A DNA stretch of 37,143 nucleotides. It comes from JBBDNV01 sp040877415 (GTDB taxonomy: Bacteria > Planctomycetota > Planctomycetia > Pirellulales > PALSA-1355). How positions within the stretch are numbered: the first letter of the stretch is position 1; the number at the start of each line of letters is the position of its first letter. This document shows positions 1 through 7,316 of the stretch, piece after piece. The notes below the pieces were generated by a model. It worked only from the letters and a program-made list of their open reading frames with translations, had not been told where the DNA came from and searched no databases. Both the position numbers and the translations under genes were made by a program. Location of the stretch: the NCBI GenBank assembly GCA_040877415.1, contig JBBDNV010000036.1:1-37143 (forward strand), given 5' to 3'.

Positions 1-21
1 TACGGTCTGCTGGCTGCCAAA

Positions 22-57
22 GCCCGGTGTCACAAAGACATCGGGCTTTTTTGTTTT
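22..57 (+). terminator. Rho-independent terminator-like hairpin
   Basis: A 10-bp stem (22-31 with 37-46, one G-T wobble) closes a 5-nt loop. It is followed by six T and then a G and four more T. It would stop plus-strand transcription entering from outside the window, and it separates whatever lies to the left from the integrase remnant. The gene it belongs to is not in view. Confidence 0.7.
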
Positions 58-68
58 CCTGATGAGGA

Positions 69-497
69 GTGGTGGCGAAAATCATCCGTCGCGCCGGATT
101 CCAACCCTGGCCCCGGCTCTTCCACAACCTGCGGGCTAGCCGCGAGACAGAGCTTGCGGAGGATTACCCGGTCCAGGTAGTGACGAGTTGGTTGGGTAAC
201 ACGCCCAACATCGCCATGAAGCACTACCTGATGACCACCGACGAACATTTCGCCCGGGCGGTCGGCGGCAACGAATCGGACGACGAATCGGGCGGCGCAC
301 AGGCGGCGCAAAAAGCGGCGCAGCAAGCGCACGCGGCGGGTCGCGGGGAGTCGCAGAGCGAGAGGCACGCGCGCAAAAAAGCCCGGAGTTTGCTAGGGTC
401 TGCGCTTGCGTGCACTACCCTGCAAACTCCGGGGATGGAGGATAGGGGACTTGAACCCCTGACCTTCTGGCTGCCAGCCAGACGCTCTCCCAACTGA
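69..497 (+). pseudogene. Tyrosine recombinase (integrase), C-terminal remnant
   Basis: This reads as only the last part of a phage-type site-specific integrase. Visible catalytic elements are an H-x-x-R box (His19, Arg22, 'HNLR'), a 'WLGN' box around residues 41-44 and the candidate nucleophile Tyr53 in 'KHYL'. The catalytic core upstream, including the first active-site arginine, is absent. An in-frame TGA sits at 63-65 and a terminator hairpin lies just before, so the gene is 5' truncated. An intact member of the family would be roughly 350-450 residues. The last 20 or so residues are read from the antisense strand of the tRNA-Ala gene, and the stop codon at 495-497 lies inside it. That is the arrangement left when an element integrates at a tRNA gene. 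Function is probably lost. Confidence 0.75.
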
Positions 498-508
498 GCT
501 AATCCCCC
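436..508 (-). tRNA. tRNA-Ala, anticodon GGC
   Basis: Read on the minus strand, the sequence folds into a complete cloverleaf of 73 nt including the discriminator A. The acceptor stem is 7 bp with the G3-U70 pair that is the identity mark of alanine tRNAs. The D stem is GCTC/GAGC, the anticodon stem TCTGG/CCAGA with loop CTGGCAG (anticodon GGC), the variable loop 5 nt, and the T stem AGGGG/CCCCT with loop TTCAAGT. CCA is not encoded. A consensus-like promoter lies directly upstream. The integrase remnant runs antisense into its 3' half, so this gene is the likely attachment site. Confidence 0.97.
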
Positions 509-524
509 AGAGTGGGAACAAGGA

Positions 525-553
525 ACAGTATCAGCCTGCCCTCCTGATGTCAA
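525..553 (-). promoter_or_regulatory. Sigma-70-type promoter of the tRNA-Ala gene
   Basis: On the minus strand there is a perfect TTGACA (548-553), a 17-bp spacer and TACTGT (525-530). The predicted transcription start near 518 leaves a leader of about 10 nt before the mature tRNA end at 508. Box match and spacing are both close to ideal for housekeeping sigma factor. Confidence 0.75.
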
Positions 554-717
554 GGCGACCACCGCCGCCGCAATCGCTCGCTGACACAGCGCCGGCGGCC
601 AGCGAATCACGCAGTGCATCGTGAATGCTGCGGTGTGCGAGGTAGAATGCTCCATTGCAAAAACAGAGCAGTTGATAAGCCGCAAGCAACAAGCGCTGGC
701 GGCTAGATGCGCGCGGG

Positions 718-777
718 CTCGAAGGGGCGCAGCAACTCGAAGGGCGATCGCAGCAAGTCGAAGGGCGAGGGTGCAGA
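718..777. repeat. Short imperfect direct repeat (about 2.7 copies)
   Basis: The unit reads roughly CTCGAAGGGCG followed by GCAGCAA. It recurs as two near-complete copies of 18 and 21 bp and a third partial copy. It is non-coding as far as I can tell and no role is evident. Confidence 0.4.
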
Positions 778-1022
778 GCTCCAAAACAGCTCGACCGGCA
801 GATAGGTCGAAAGGTCGGAATACAAGCCTGGACCGTCTGGCGCGAAGTGGTCCTCTCGACGACGACCGTCGATGACAATTCGAATTACCCCGGTTTTCTG
901 TTCAGGGCCGGGTCCCTGAGCGTTTTTCGCTGTCAGGCTACGACGCCATGCAAGCTTGGGTTGGTCCAATCGGTCGGGCTAATTGCAATCCCAACGGATT
1001 GGCATTTATTGAAGGGGTCGGT

Positions 1023-1949
1023 TCAGTCGTCGCTCCGCTGAATCAGCCTCCGCACACTCGTGGCCAATAGCCCAGCCGTACGAACGACCTCCAATCGCGG
1101 GTTTGCGGGGACCGGAATACTGTCGGACGTCACCAACCGGCCCAGGGGAGCAGCGAAAAGTCGTGCGAGCGCTCCGGGTGCCATGACGGCGTGCGTAAAG
1201 ATCGCATGGACCTCTCGGGCTCCGCGTTGTTTGAGAGCCTCCGCGGCGGCTGCCAGCGTGCGTCCGGTGCTTGCCATGTCGTCGACAATCAGGCAAGTTC
1301 GGTCTCGCACGTCGCCCAGGACTTCCATCACGACGGCCGCATCCGCGTCCGGGCGGTGCTTGGCGATCACGCCCAAGGGAGCATTTAATTCCAACGCAAA
1401 GCGCTGCGCTCGTTTAAGACCCCCGGCATCCGGCGTCACTACAAGCGGGTCGGAAATACCCCAGCTTTTCATTTTCGGCAGAAAGAGCTCATCCGCCCGC
1501 AGCAGGGTGGCCGGCATGGGCAAGGCGCTTTCCAAAGCTGGGGCGTGCAAGTCGAGCGTGATCAAGTGATCCAACCCGACAGCACCTAATAGCCGCGCAG
1601 CAACCTGCGCCGAGCGCGCTTCTCCCACGCGGCCGCGCTGTTCCTGACGAGCGTAGCCGAAATAGGGCACGATCGCGGTGATCTGTGTCGCCCCGGCAGC
1701 TCGCGCCGCATCGACCAATAGCGCGAGCGTCATCAGGTGCTCGTCGACCGGCGGGGACGTGGGCTGGACGATAAAAACGGCCTTGCCCCGCACGTCCGTT
1801 CCCAAATGCACGCGGGTCTCGCCATCGGCGAAGGCTCCGATGTCGGCCATTTGGGCTTCGATGTTGAGCTCGCCGGCCAGGTCCTTGGCCAGCGCCGGAT
1901 GCGCGTTTCCGGAAATCAGCGTCCACGGCATCTCAAGCGACCGCGCCAT
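1023..1949 (-). CDS. prs: Ribose-phosphate pyrophosphokinase (PRPP synthetase)
   Basis: The enzyme makes 5-phosphoribosyl 1-diphosphate from ribose 5-phosphate and ATP for purine, pyrimidine, His, Trp and NAD synthesis. The 308-aa product has the family layout: 'FADGETRV' (40-47), 'VFIVQPTSPPVDEHLM' (58-73), 'VPYFGYARQ' (94-102), 'DLHAPALES' (133-141) and the PRPP-binding loop 'IVDDMASTGRT' (221-231). The catalytic flexible loop reads 'ARQEQRGRVGEARSA' rather than the usual bacterial class I form, and the PRPP loop has STGRT instead of DTAGT. The protein is therefore a divergent, archaeal/class III-like member. The start at 1949 is set by GAGGAAA a few bases upstream and gives the normal family length; an in-frame extension upstream has no homology. 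It is divergent from a phosphoribosyltransferase operon, which suggests a PRPP-related pairing. Confidence 0.93.
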   Translation of the reverse strand: MARSLEMPWTLISGNAHPALAKDLAGELNIEAQMADIGAFADGETRVHLGTDVRGKAVFIVQPTSPPVDEHLMTLALLVDAARAAGATQITAIVPYFGYARQEQRGRVGEARSAQVAARLLGAVGLDHLITLDLHAPALESALPMPATLLRADELFLPKMKSWGISDPLVVTPDAGGLKRAQRFALELNAPLGVIAKHRPDADAAVVMEVLGDVRDRTCLIVDDMASTGRTLAAAAEALKQRGAREVHAIFTHAVMAPGALARLFAAPLGRLVTSDSIPVPANPRLEVVRTAGLLATSVRRLIQRSDD

Positions 1950-2184
1950 GATCGTTTCCTCGTAGGTTTGCCGGGCGATGGATTGCACTCCGCGTGCCAA
2001 AGGAGCATGCGCACCGGCCGCCGGCTCAGCATACTGAGAAACCAAAGGATCGGTGCGATTAGGCACACTTCCAGTGCCCAATCGCACGGCGCGAGACCGG
2101 CAAAAGATTGAGTTCGAGCTGTCATTTGCCGCCTGGCGGCCACCGGAGGGATTCAACTGCCTGCGCCATCGCATGTCGAACAGT

Positions 2185-2200
2185 TGGCACGGCGCGTGCT
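2185..2200 (+). promoter_or_regulatory. Candidate sigma-54 (-24/-12) promoter
   Basis: TGGCACG, four bases, then GTGCT matches the sigma-54 consensus TGGCACR-N4-TTGCW with a single mismatch. It keeps the invariant GG and GC dinucleotides at the correct spacing. A start near 2211 would give a leader of about 40 nt before the ATG at 2253. A small palindrome, GCCGC-CTG-GCGGC, lies about 45 bp further upstream (2128-2140) and might be an activator site; that part is speculative. Confidence 0.4.
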
Positions 2201-2252
2201 ACACGTGAAAGCCGGTGATCAACCAATTGGAGTTGAACCCGGAGAGCCAACC

Positions 2253-2894
2253 ATGTTTCGTGACCGGGAGGATGCCGCTTACCAGTTGGCGGCAACGCTG
2301 CGCGATTATGAGTTCAAGAACCCCCTCGTTCTGGCGATCCCGCGCGGAGGCATCGTAACTGGCGCTGTCCTGGCTCGCGAAATCGGGGCGGAGTTGGACG
2401 TCGTGTTATCGCGCAAGCTGCGTGCGCCCGACCAACCCGAGCTGGCAATCGGGGCCATCTCGGAAAGTGGCGAGGTTTACTTGAACGAGGGTGCGGCCGA
2501 AGCGGCCGGTGTTACGGACGAGTACTTTCACCGGGAGAAAGAACATCAACTGTCCGTCATCGCTAGTCGCAAAGAAAGCGTGCGGCGCGTCCGCCCCGAA
2601 GCACCGATGAAGGGGCGTTCGGTGATCATCACCGACGACGGAATTGCTACCGGATCGACGATGATGGCGGCCGTGCAAACGGTCCGGTCGCACGAGCCGG
2701 CGGAATTGATTGTCGCCGTGCCGGTCGCGCCGGCGGACCGAATCGCGGCGTTCGAACAGCACGGTGAGAAAGTCGTGTGCCTGTTGAAGGCCAGACACTT
2801 CTGGGCCGTCGGACAATTTTATGAAGTCTTCCCGACGATCGACGACGAACAGGTTCTCGAAATCCTCAAGGAGTTTGCTCCGCAAACGGCTTAA
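2253..2894 (+). CDS. Phosphoribosyltransferase-domain protein
   Basis: This 213-aa type I phosphoribosyltransferase fold protein shows the PRPP-binding motif at 124-136 ('VIITDDGIATGST'), a hydrophobic core strand before it, and an N-terminal 'LAIPRGGIVTGAVLA' segment (28-42) typical of a stand-alone family often annotated only as phosphoribosyltransferase. The acceptor base or sugar cannot be read from sequence. ATG at 2253 is chosen over a TTG 69 bp upstream because GGAGAG sits 6 nt before it and family similarity begins there. It is the first gene of a likely operon with the DUF2267 and HPF-CSD genes (gaps 62 and 38 bp), behind a sigma-54-like element. Family members of this kind commonly sit in low-oxygen or stationary-phase stress clusters. 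That this is one is inference. Confidence 0.85.
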   Translation: MFRDREDAAYQLAATLRDYEFKNPLVLAIPRGGIVTGAVLAREIGAELDVVLSRKLRAPDQPELAIGAISESGEVYLNEGAAEAAGVTDEYFHREKEHQLSVIASRKESVRRVRPEAPMKGRSVIITDDGIATGSTMMAAVQTVRSHEPAELIVAVPVAPADRIAAFEQHGEKVVCLLKARHFWAVGQFYEVFPTIDDEQVLEILKEFAPQTA

Positions 2895-2956
2895 CCAAAG
2901 CGCACCCTGCGAGCACGATCCATTAAAACAATCCCTCTCGGAAAGGAGTATTCGTC

Positions 2957-3379
2957 ATGACCGTGGATACCGTGGCCGTTTTTGAGCACACCATCGAAGT
3001 CACCCATACCTGGTTGATCGACCTGATGGAGCGGCTCGGCTGGCACGAGAAGCATCGGGCTTACATCGCGCTGCGCGCGGTGCTTCACGCGTTGCGCGAC
3101 CGCATTAGCGTTGATGACTCGGCTCACCTGGCGGCGCAATTGCCGATGCTGATCCGCGGGTTCTACTACGAGGGTTACCACCCGGCCGGCAAGCCGCTGG
3201 CGGAGCGAAAGAAAGCGGAATTCCTCGCCCACGTCGCGGCCGAGTGCAGCGACGAGAACCGCAACGACGGGCGCGTTACTCAAGCGGTGTTTCAAGTCCT
3301 GGCCAAGCACGTCACGCCCGGAGAAGTCCAGAAGATCAAAGGCGTTCTGCCGGCCGAGATTCGCTCGCTGTGGTCCTGA
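2957..3379 (+). CDS. DUF2267 family protein
   Basis: The 140-aa soluble protein matches the DUF2267 family by its core 'AYIALRAVLHALRDR', 'EAHLAAQLP'-like helix ('SAHLAAQLPMLIRGFYYEGY') and the later 'QAVFQVLAKHVTPGEVQKIKGVLP' helix. It is all-helical with no signal peptide. The ATG at 2957 follows GGAAAGGAG with good spacing. DUF2267 proteins have no established biochemical role; they recur in stress clusters beside phosphoribosyltransferases, HPF proteins and universal stress proteins. Position between exactly such genes supports the same association here. Confidence 0.85.
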   Translation: MTVDTVAVFEHTIEVTHTWLIDLMERLGWHEKHRAYIALRAVLHALRDRISVDDSAHLAAQLPMLIRGFYYEGYHPAGKPLAERKKAEFLAHVAAECSDENRNDGRVTQAVFQVLAKHVTPGEVQKIKGVLPAEIRSLWS

Positions 3380-3417
3380 AGCCGCGCACCGGCAAGCTTC
3401 CGTTTAGGAATTCAACC

Positions 3418-3987
3418 ATGAAACTTCCCCTGCAAATCAGTTTTCATAATCTCGAACGCTCAGAGTCGATCGAGAACCGGATTCGAGAAGAGGCCGCGCA
3501 GCTCGATGAGTTTTGCGGCCAAATCATGAGCTGCCGCGTCGTGGTCGACGTGCCGCACCGTCATCACCTGACCGGAAACGTCTATCAGATCCGCGTCGAC
3601 ATCAAAGTTCCTCGCGAGGAGATTGCCGTCGTCCACGAGCCCGCCGAGCACGATCCGTCCTACAAAGATGTCAACGTCGCCATTCGCGACGCATTTGATG
3701 CCGCTGCCCGGCGGCTTGAGGATTATGTCCGGCGCCAGCGCAAGGACGTTAAACACCACGACGTCCGCACCCCCGGGCGAGTCGCCAGGCTGTTCCCGGA
3801 AGCGCGATACGGTTTCATCGAGACGCCGGACAATCGAGAGATCTACTTTCACGCCAACAGCGTACTCGACGACAAATTCGACGCGCTCTCGATCGGAACG
3901 GAGATTATCTTTGTCGAGGAACCAGGCGACAAAGGACCGCAGGCCAGCACGGTGCGGATCGTCGGCCGGCATCACCACGTCGCCTGA
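3418..3987 (+). CDS. HPF/RaiA-like ribosome hibernation factor fused to a cold-shock domain
   Basis: Residues 1-110 of this 189-aa protein resemble the HPF/RaiA (sigma-54 modulation/ribosomal S30EA) fold: 'LQISFHNLERSESIENRIREEA' start, a conserved 'VYQIRVDIKVP' strand and a C-terminal helix 'VAIRDAFDAAARRLEDYVRR'. Residues 118-184 form a cold-shock domain with RNP1-like 'YGFIET' (131-136) and RNP2-like 'EIYFHANSV' (141-149). The usual long-HPF dimerisation tail is absent and the CSD takes its place. HPF proteins bind the 30S decoding centre and silence ribosomes in stress; the CSD presumably adds RNA binding. The chosen ATG at 3418 has AGGAA upstream; reading further upstream overlaps the DUF2267 gene with no similarity. 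It is the last gene of the operon. Confidence 0.85.
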   Translation: MKLPLQISFHNLERSESIENRIREEAAQLDEFCGQIMSCRVVVDVPHRHHLTGNVYQIRVDIKVPREEIAVVHEPAEHDPSYKDVNVAIRDAFDAAARRLEDYVRRQRKDVKHHDVRTPGRVARLFPEARYGFIETPDNREIYFHANSVLDDKFDALSIGTEIIFVEEPGDKGPQASTVRIVGRHHHVA

Positions 3988-4010
3988 TGGCACCTTGCCG
4001 CACGGGTCGA

Positions 4011-4190
4011 CTACTCGGACGCCAGGCGATAGCCGATTCCCGGCTCGTTCAACAGATAGCGCGGGCGGGACGGATCGGATTCGATCTTGCGCCATAGATG
4101 GGTCATATAGACGCGGAGATACCGCTTTTCGCAGACGGCTTCGCCACGAAACCACCGCTTCGCCGCTCGTGCCCCAGAAGTTCGTGATTC
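4011..4190 (-). pseudogene. KdpE/OmpR-type response regulator, C-terminal fragment
   Basis: The last 40 or so codons read 'YLRVYMTHLWRKIESDPSRPRYLLNEPGIGYRL', the signature end of an OmpR/PhoB winged-helix domain, closest in feel to KdpE. No receiver domain or complete DNA-binding domain precedes it. The segment just upstream ('NHELLGHERRSGG') appears in another frame, indicating at least one frameshift as well as truncation. It is therefore a decayed remnant. No kdp genes are visible nearby. It ends convergently with the HPF gene. Confidence 0.7.
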
Positions 4191-4230
4191 GCGCTGCTCA
4201 TTTGGTTCAAACTCCGCGATCGATTGCGTG

Positions 4231-4236
4231 TATAAT
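4231..4236 (+). promoter_or_regulatory. Perfect -10 element (TATAAT) before the broken ECF gene
   Basis: A perfect TATAAT preceded by TTGCGTG lies about 40 bp upstream of the ECF fragment start. The best -35 candidate (TTCAAA at 4206-4211) has a long 19-bp spacer, so the promoter call is tentative. It may be a relic of the promoter of the lost full-length gene. Confidence 0.3.
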
Positions 4237-4277
4237 GGCGGCTTCGCTGGGTGGCCATGCCAGCTTGGGCCAGCCGC

Positions 4278-4529
4278 ATGAACGACGTCACGCAGATCCT
4301 GTCGGCGATTGAGCAGGGCGATGCCCAGGCCGCCGAGCAGCTCTTGCCGCTGGTCTATGCCGAACTGCGGAAGCTGGCCGCGCAGCGGCTGGCCCAAGAG
4401 AAGCCGGGACAGACGCTCCAGGCAACGGCATTAGTCCACGATGCCTACGTTCGCCTGGTCGACGTGAAGAAGGTTCAGCACTGGGACAGCCGCGGCCACT
4501 CGAAACAGGTTGCGACGACGCGCTCTTGA
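4278..4529 (+). pseudogene. ECF sigma factor, truncated (region 2 only)
   Basis: The first 70 or so residues match planctomycete-type ECF sigma factors: 'MNDVTQILSAIEQGDAQAAEQLLPLVYAELRKLAA', 'LAQEKPGQTLQATALVHDAYVRLVD' and 'QHWDSRGH'. After 'WDSRGH' the similarity stops abruptly. The frame ends 9 codons later, just where the normal protein continues with the rest of region 2 and region 4. A full-length relative would be about 190 residues; this one is 83. With no region 4 it cannot recognise a -35 element. The break point lies about 40 bp before the convergent kinase gene, suggesting a deletion that joined two loci. Confidence 0.8.
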
Positions 4530-4539
4530 GTAGTTGCGC

Positions 4540-6594
4540 TTACGTGGCCGAAGAGTGGCATTCTGTCGGGATCACGTCTTGGCTGCGCCACCAGTCGGCA
4601 GCCTGTTCCCAGGACCAACCGCGACTGCACGCGCAACTAGCGAATGCTTCCTCAACAACCACGATCTCCTGAAACCTTTTCCCCGGCTCCTTCTCCAGGC
4701 AGCGCATGACGACTTCTTCGAGGTCGGTGGGTATTTCGGCGTGCAGCCGACGCGGCGGCACGACCGCCTCGGAAAGATGTGCGGCCATAGTTTCCACGGA
4801 CGTGGCGTGCACAAACGGCGGCCGGCCGGTCAACAAGAAGTATGCCACCGCCCCGAGGCTGTAGATATCACTCCGCTCGTCGACTTCGTTCGCACCGGCG
4901 GCCAGTTCGGGCGACATGAAGGCGGGTGTTCCGGCAATCGTGCCGATCCCTGTCAGAGTATTTCCGTCTTTGCTTAGTCCGTGTACGCGGACCAGGCCGA
5001 AGTCGAGCAGCTTGGCCACGTCGTACATCTCGCCGGTCTGACACGCAAGAATGTTGGCCGGCTTGATATCGCGATGGACCAAGCCAACGGCGTGAGCCTC
5101 GCGCAGTGCTCCGCACACTTGTCGCAAGAGATATACCGCACGCTCGGGCGGGAGCGGTCCGTGCCTGGAAACAAGTTCCTGCAACGACAAGCCAGGCAGA
5201 TACTCCATCGCGTAGTAAAACGTGCCGTCTGCGGCCAAACCATAGTCATAAATCTGGACGGTATTCGGGTGCGTCAGGGTGGCCATCGTTTGCACTTCGC
5301 GCTCGAAGCGAGACAGGAAGTGCGAGTCGCCGCCTTTGTCGGGTCGGATCAGTTTCAGGGCGCACGGTCGACGCAGCAGAGCGTGCTCGGCCAGGTAGAC
5401 CTCGCCCATGCCGCCTGCTCCGAGACGCTTGATAAGCCGGTACGGCCCTAGTTTTCGCATTTCTGACGCCGCCTGCTGCAAGGTCGCGATGCGATATGCG
5501 CCGAAAACGGCGATCGCCGCGGTGAAGGCCATGTCGGTGATCGAACACAGGACGTAGCTGGCGATAGCGCTTGCGGGCGCTGACGTAGTCGCCAGGGCCA
5601 GGCCCAACGTGATTGCCAGGAAACCCGCGGCCATCGCGCCGACGGCAACAATGCAACGCCGCGCGGTGTTCGGTATCAAGATCCCATAACTGATGATCGT
5701 CACAGCCCACGGCCAACTCATAGTTCTGGCTGCGATCGCCGGACCGATCCAACTGTCGAGGGCGAGCGAAGAAAAGAAGCCGACTTGAAAGAACTGGACT
5801 TGTTGGTAGCCGAAATAAAGTAGCAGCCCCAGGAAAAGACAGGCCTCGATCCAGCGCAGGGTGCGCAGCGAAAATGACCAGTGGCTCGACATGAGCACCG
5901 CGATGAAAGCGGCTTCGGCGACCACCGCCAAGTAGAGCGTGGTGCCCCACGAAGCAGTAAACAGCGTCCATAAGACTGGCACATAAAGAAGGAACGCTAC
6001 GCAAGAAATGGCGGAGAAGAGTCGCAATCGTTGCCGCAAAAGTGACTGAACCTCGCGACTCGACGACAAACCTCCGCGGGGGACAAGGCCAATCTGAGCT
6101 TGCGCCGCGACGCCCGCCCGCGACGGGCCGTGCGCCGGATTCGAGACCGTCGATGCGGCAGACAGCGGTTCAGCGAGCGGGGAATCGCTGTCCTTTAGGA
6201 GACGGTGAAACGCGATCTGGCTTTCGAGCGCATCGGAATACGCCGGAAAGCGGTCGGCATATTCCTTTGATGCCGGGCATTCCCCCAGCCGTTCGCGCAG
6301 GAGGTACTCGTGAAAAATGACGTCAACCACCGCTTCCGTGTCCGTGCATACCTCGGGAAAGCGCTGTAGGTAGCTCTCGACGGCGGTCCGCTCGTTCGCC
6401 TGCCAGCGCTGGTGTTGGTCAACGTAGAGCACGGCCGCCAATTGTGTCGCAGAGAGCGGGCCGGCGGCTTTCACGAAAGTATCTACGTCAACGCGAGTTC
6501 CCTGCTCCCAGAGGCGCAAAAGCTGCTCGGCAGGTTCCAGCCGTTCAATGGGGGCGTCCGAGGAAGCCAGCGGAATGGATTTTGATTCAGACAA
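4540..6594 (-). CDS. Membrane Ser/Thr protein kinase (PknB-type domain)
   Basis: The 684-aa kinase has three parts. Residues 1-180 are a cytoplasmic helical region of planctomycete kinase type ('YLQRFPEV', 'FHEYLLRERLGECP', 'EYADRFPAYSDAL'). Residues 190-370 hold about six hydrophobic segments. Residues 385-650 form the catalytic domain: G-loop 'GAGGMGEVY' (392-400), Lys414, 'HRDIKPANI' (507-515), 'DFG' (531-533) and 'SPE' (561-563), all intact. The kinase follows the membrane core instead of preceding it, so N- and C-termini are both probably cytoplasmic. Translation begins at TTG (6594), supported by AGAGGAGA about 6 nt upstream; no ATG is near. The ECF sigma gene lies 134 bp upstream on the same strand, and ECF plus kinase pairs are typical of planctomycetes. 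The signal sensed is unknown. Confidence 0.92.
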   Translation of the reverse strand: MSESKSIPLASSDAPIERLEPAEQLLRLWEQGTRVDVDTFVKAAGPLSATQLAAVLYVDQHQRWQANERTAVESYLQRFPEVCTDTEAVVDVIFHEYLLRERLGECPASKEYADRFPAYSDALESQIAFHRLLKDSDSPLAEPLSAASTVSNPAHGPSRAGVAAQAQIGLVPRGGLSSSREVQSLLRQRLRLFSAISCVAFLLYVPVLWTLFTASWGTTLYLAVVAEAAFIAVLMSSHWSFSLRTLRWIEACLFLGLLLYFGYQQVQFFQVGFFSSLALDSWIGPAIAARTMSWPWAVTIISYGILIPNTARRCIVAVGAMAAGFLAITLGLALATTSAPASAIASYVLCSITDMAFTAAIAVFGAYRIATLQQAASEMRKLGPYRLIKRLGAGGMGEVYLAEHALLRRPCALKLIRPDKGGDSHFLSRFEREVQTMATLTHPNTVQIYDYGLAADGTFYYAMEYLPGLSLQELVSRHGPLPPERAVYLLRQVCGALREAHAVGLVHRDIKPANILACQTGEMYDVAKLLDFGLVRVHGLSKDGNTLTGIGTIAGTPAFMSPELAAGANEVDERSDIYSLGAVAYFLLTGRPPFVHATSVETMAAHLSEAVVPPRRLHAEIPTDLEEVVMRCLEKEPGKRFQEIVVVEEAFASCACSRGWSWEQAADWWRSQDVIPTECHSSAT

Positions 6595-6728
6595 CGCGGT
6601 TCTCCTCTAAAATGTCTATCGCGGTTTCGGCGAACAACGCACATTCAAGATGGCGTTGTCCTGGGTCCCGCGCTGAGTGCGGCAAATCCGCCGTGGCGGG
6701 ATTCTGACTCAGGCGTTGCAAGGGCGAG

Positions 6729-7316
6729 CTAGGTCTCGGGCTCATCCAAGCCGATTTGCCGAGAAACCCGCTCGACCGCGCGAGCAAGCTGCATTCGGCG
6801 AGCCTGCGGGGTGCCGCCTAATTGGGTTGTGACTTCGGCCCAGCCTAGCCCGTCCTTGCGAAGATCCGCGATGGCCCGCTCTTCGTCGGTAAAGCCCGCC
6901 CGAAATCGCTCCAACAATTCCTGTCCGGAGATTTGTTCGCTAGGAGACGGCCCGGGGTCAGCGACCCTTTCCAACTCCTCTGGCCCGGTGGTTCGCCGGT
7001 TGTCGCGTCGCTGTCGATGCTGCCGCTGCGCCGCCGTGGCCACCTTGTTGCGTGTCATGACCACGAGAAGCTTGATGAGCTGTTCGGGCGTTTCCAAATC
7101 GTATTCCCCCAGGGCCGTGCGGGCGAAAAAGCTGCCCAATACCGATTGGCAAACGTCGAGTGACTCGAACAGCCGATAGAGCCTGCGATCACGGATATGG
7201 AGCCGAACTTCACGGCGAATAAGCGGTTCGTAGATGCGCACCAGTTCCGCGGCAGCCTGCTCGTCGCCCGCCCGGATGCGACCGATAAACGCATCGAACG
7301 CGACTTGATCCAACAT
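6729..7316 (-). CDS. ECF-type RNA polymerase sigma factor
   Basis: This 195-aa sigma-70 family protein has region 2 at about 10-100 ('RLYRLFESLDVCQSVLGSFF' is the characteristic planctomycete region 2) and region 4 at about 133-187 with the helix-turn-helix 'WAEVTTQLGGTPQARRMQLARAVERV'. No anti-sigma gene is adjacent. The downstream partner is a Ser/Thr kinase gene, so control by phosphorylation is plausible. ATG 7316 follows GGAGA and gives the family length; the frame extends 63 codons upstream without similarity. It contrasts with the truncated ECF fragment at 4278-4529, which is a different subtype. Confidence 0.9.
   Translation of the reverse strand: MLDQVAFDAFIGRIRAGDEQAAAELVRIYEPLIRREVRLHIRDRRLYRLFESLDVCQSVLGSFFARTALGEYDLETPEQLIKLLVVMTRNKVATAAQRQHRQRRDNRRTTGPEELERVADPGPSPSEQISGQELLERFRAGFTDEERAIADLRKDGLGWAEVTTQLGGTPQARRMQLARAVERVSRQIGLDEPET

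Larger units (their letters stand above)
509..1022. other. Intergenic stretch, no convincing gene
   Basis: Between the tRNA and prs I see no reading frame with a ribosome binding site or family resemblance. The short frames here are arginine/alanine-rich composition artefacts. The tRNA promoter lies at 525-553 and an imperfect short direct repeat at 718-777. The rest could be decayed remains of the element that carried the integrase, but nothing in it is recognisable. Confidence 0.5.
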
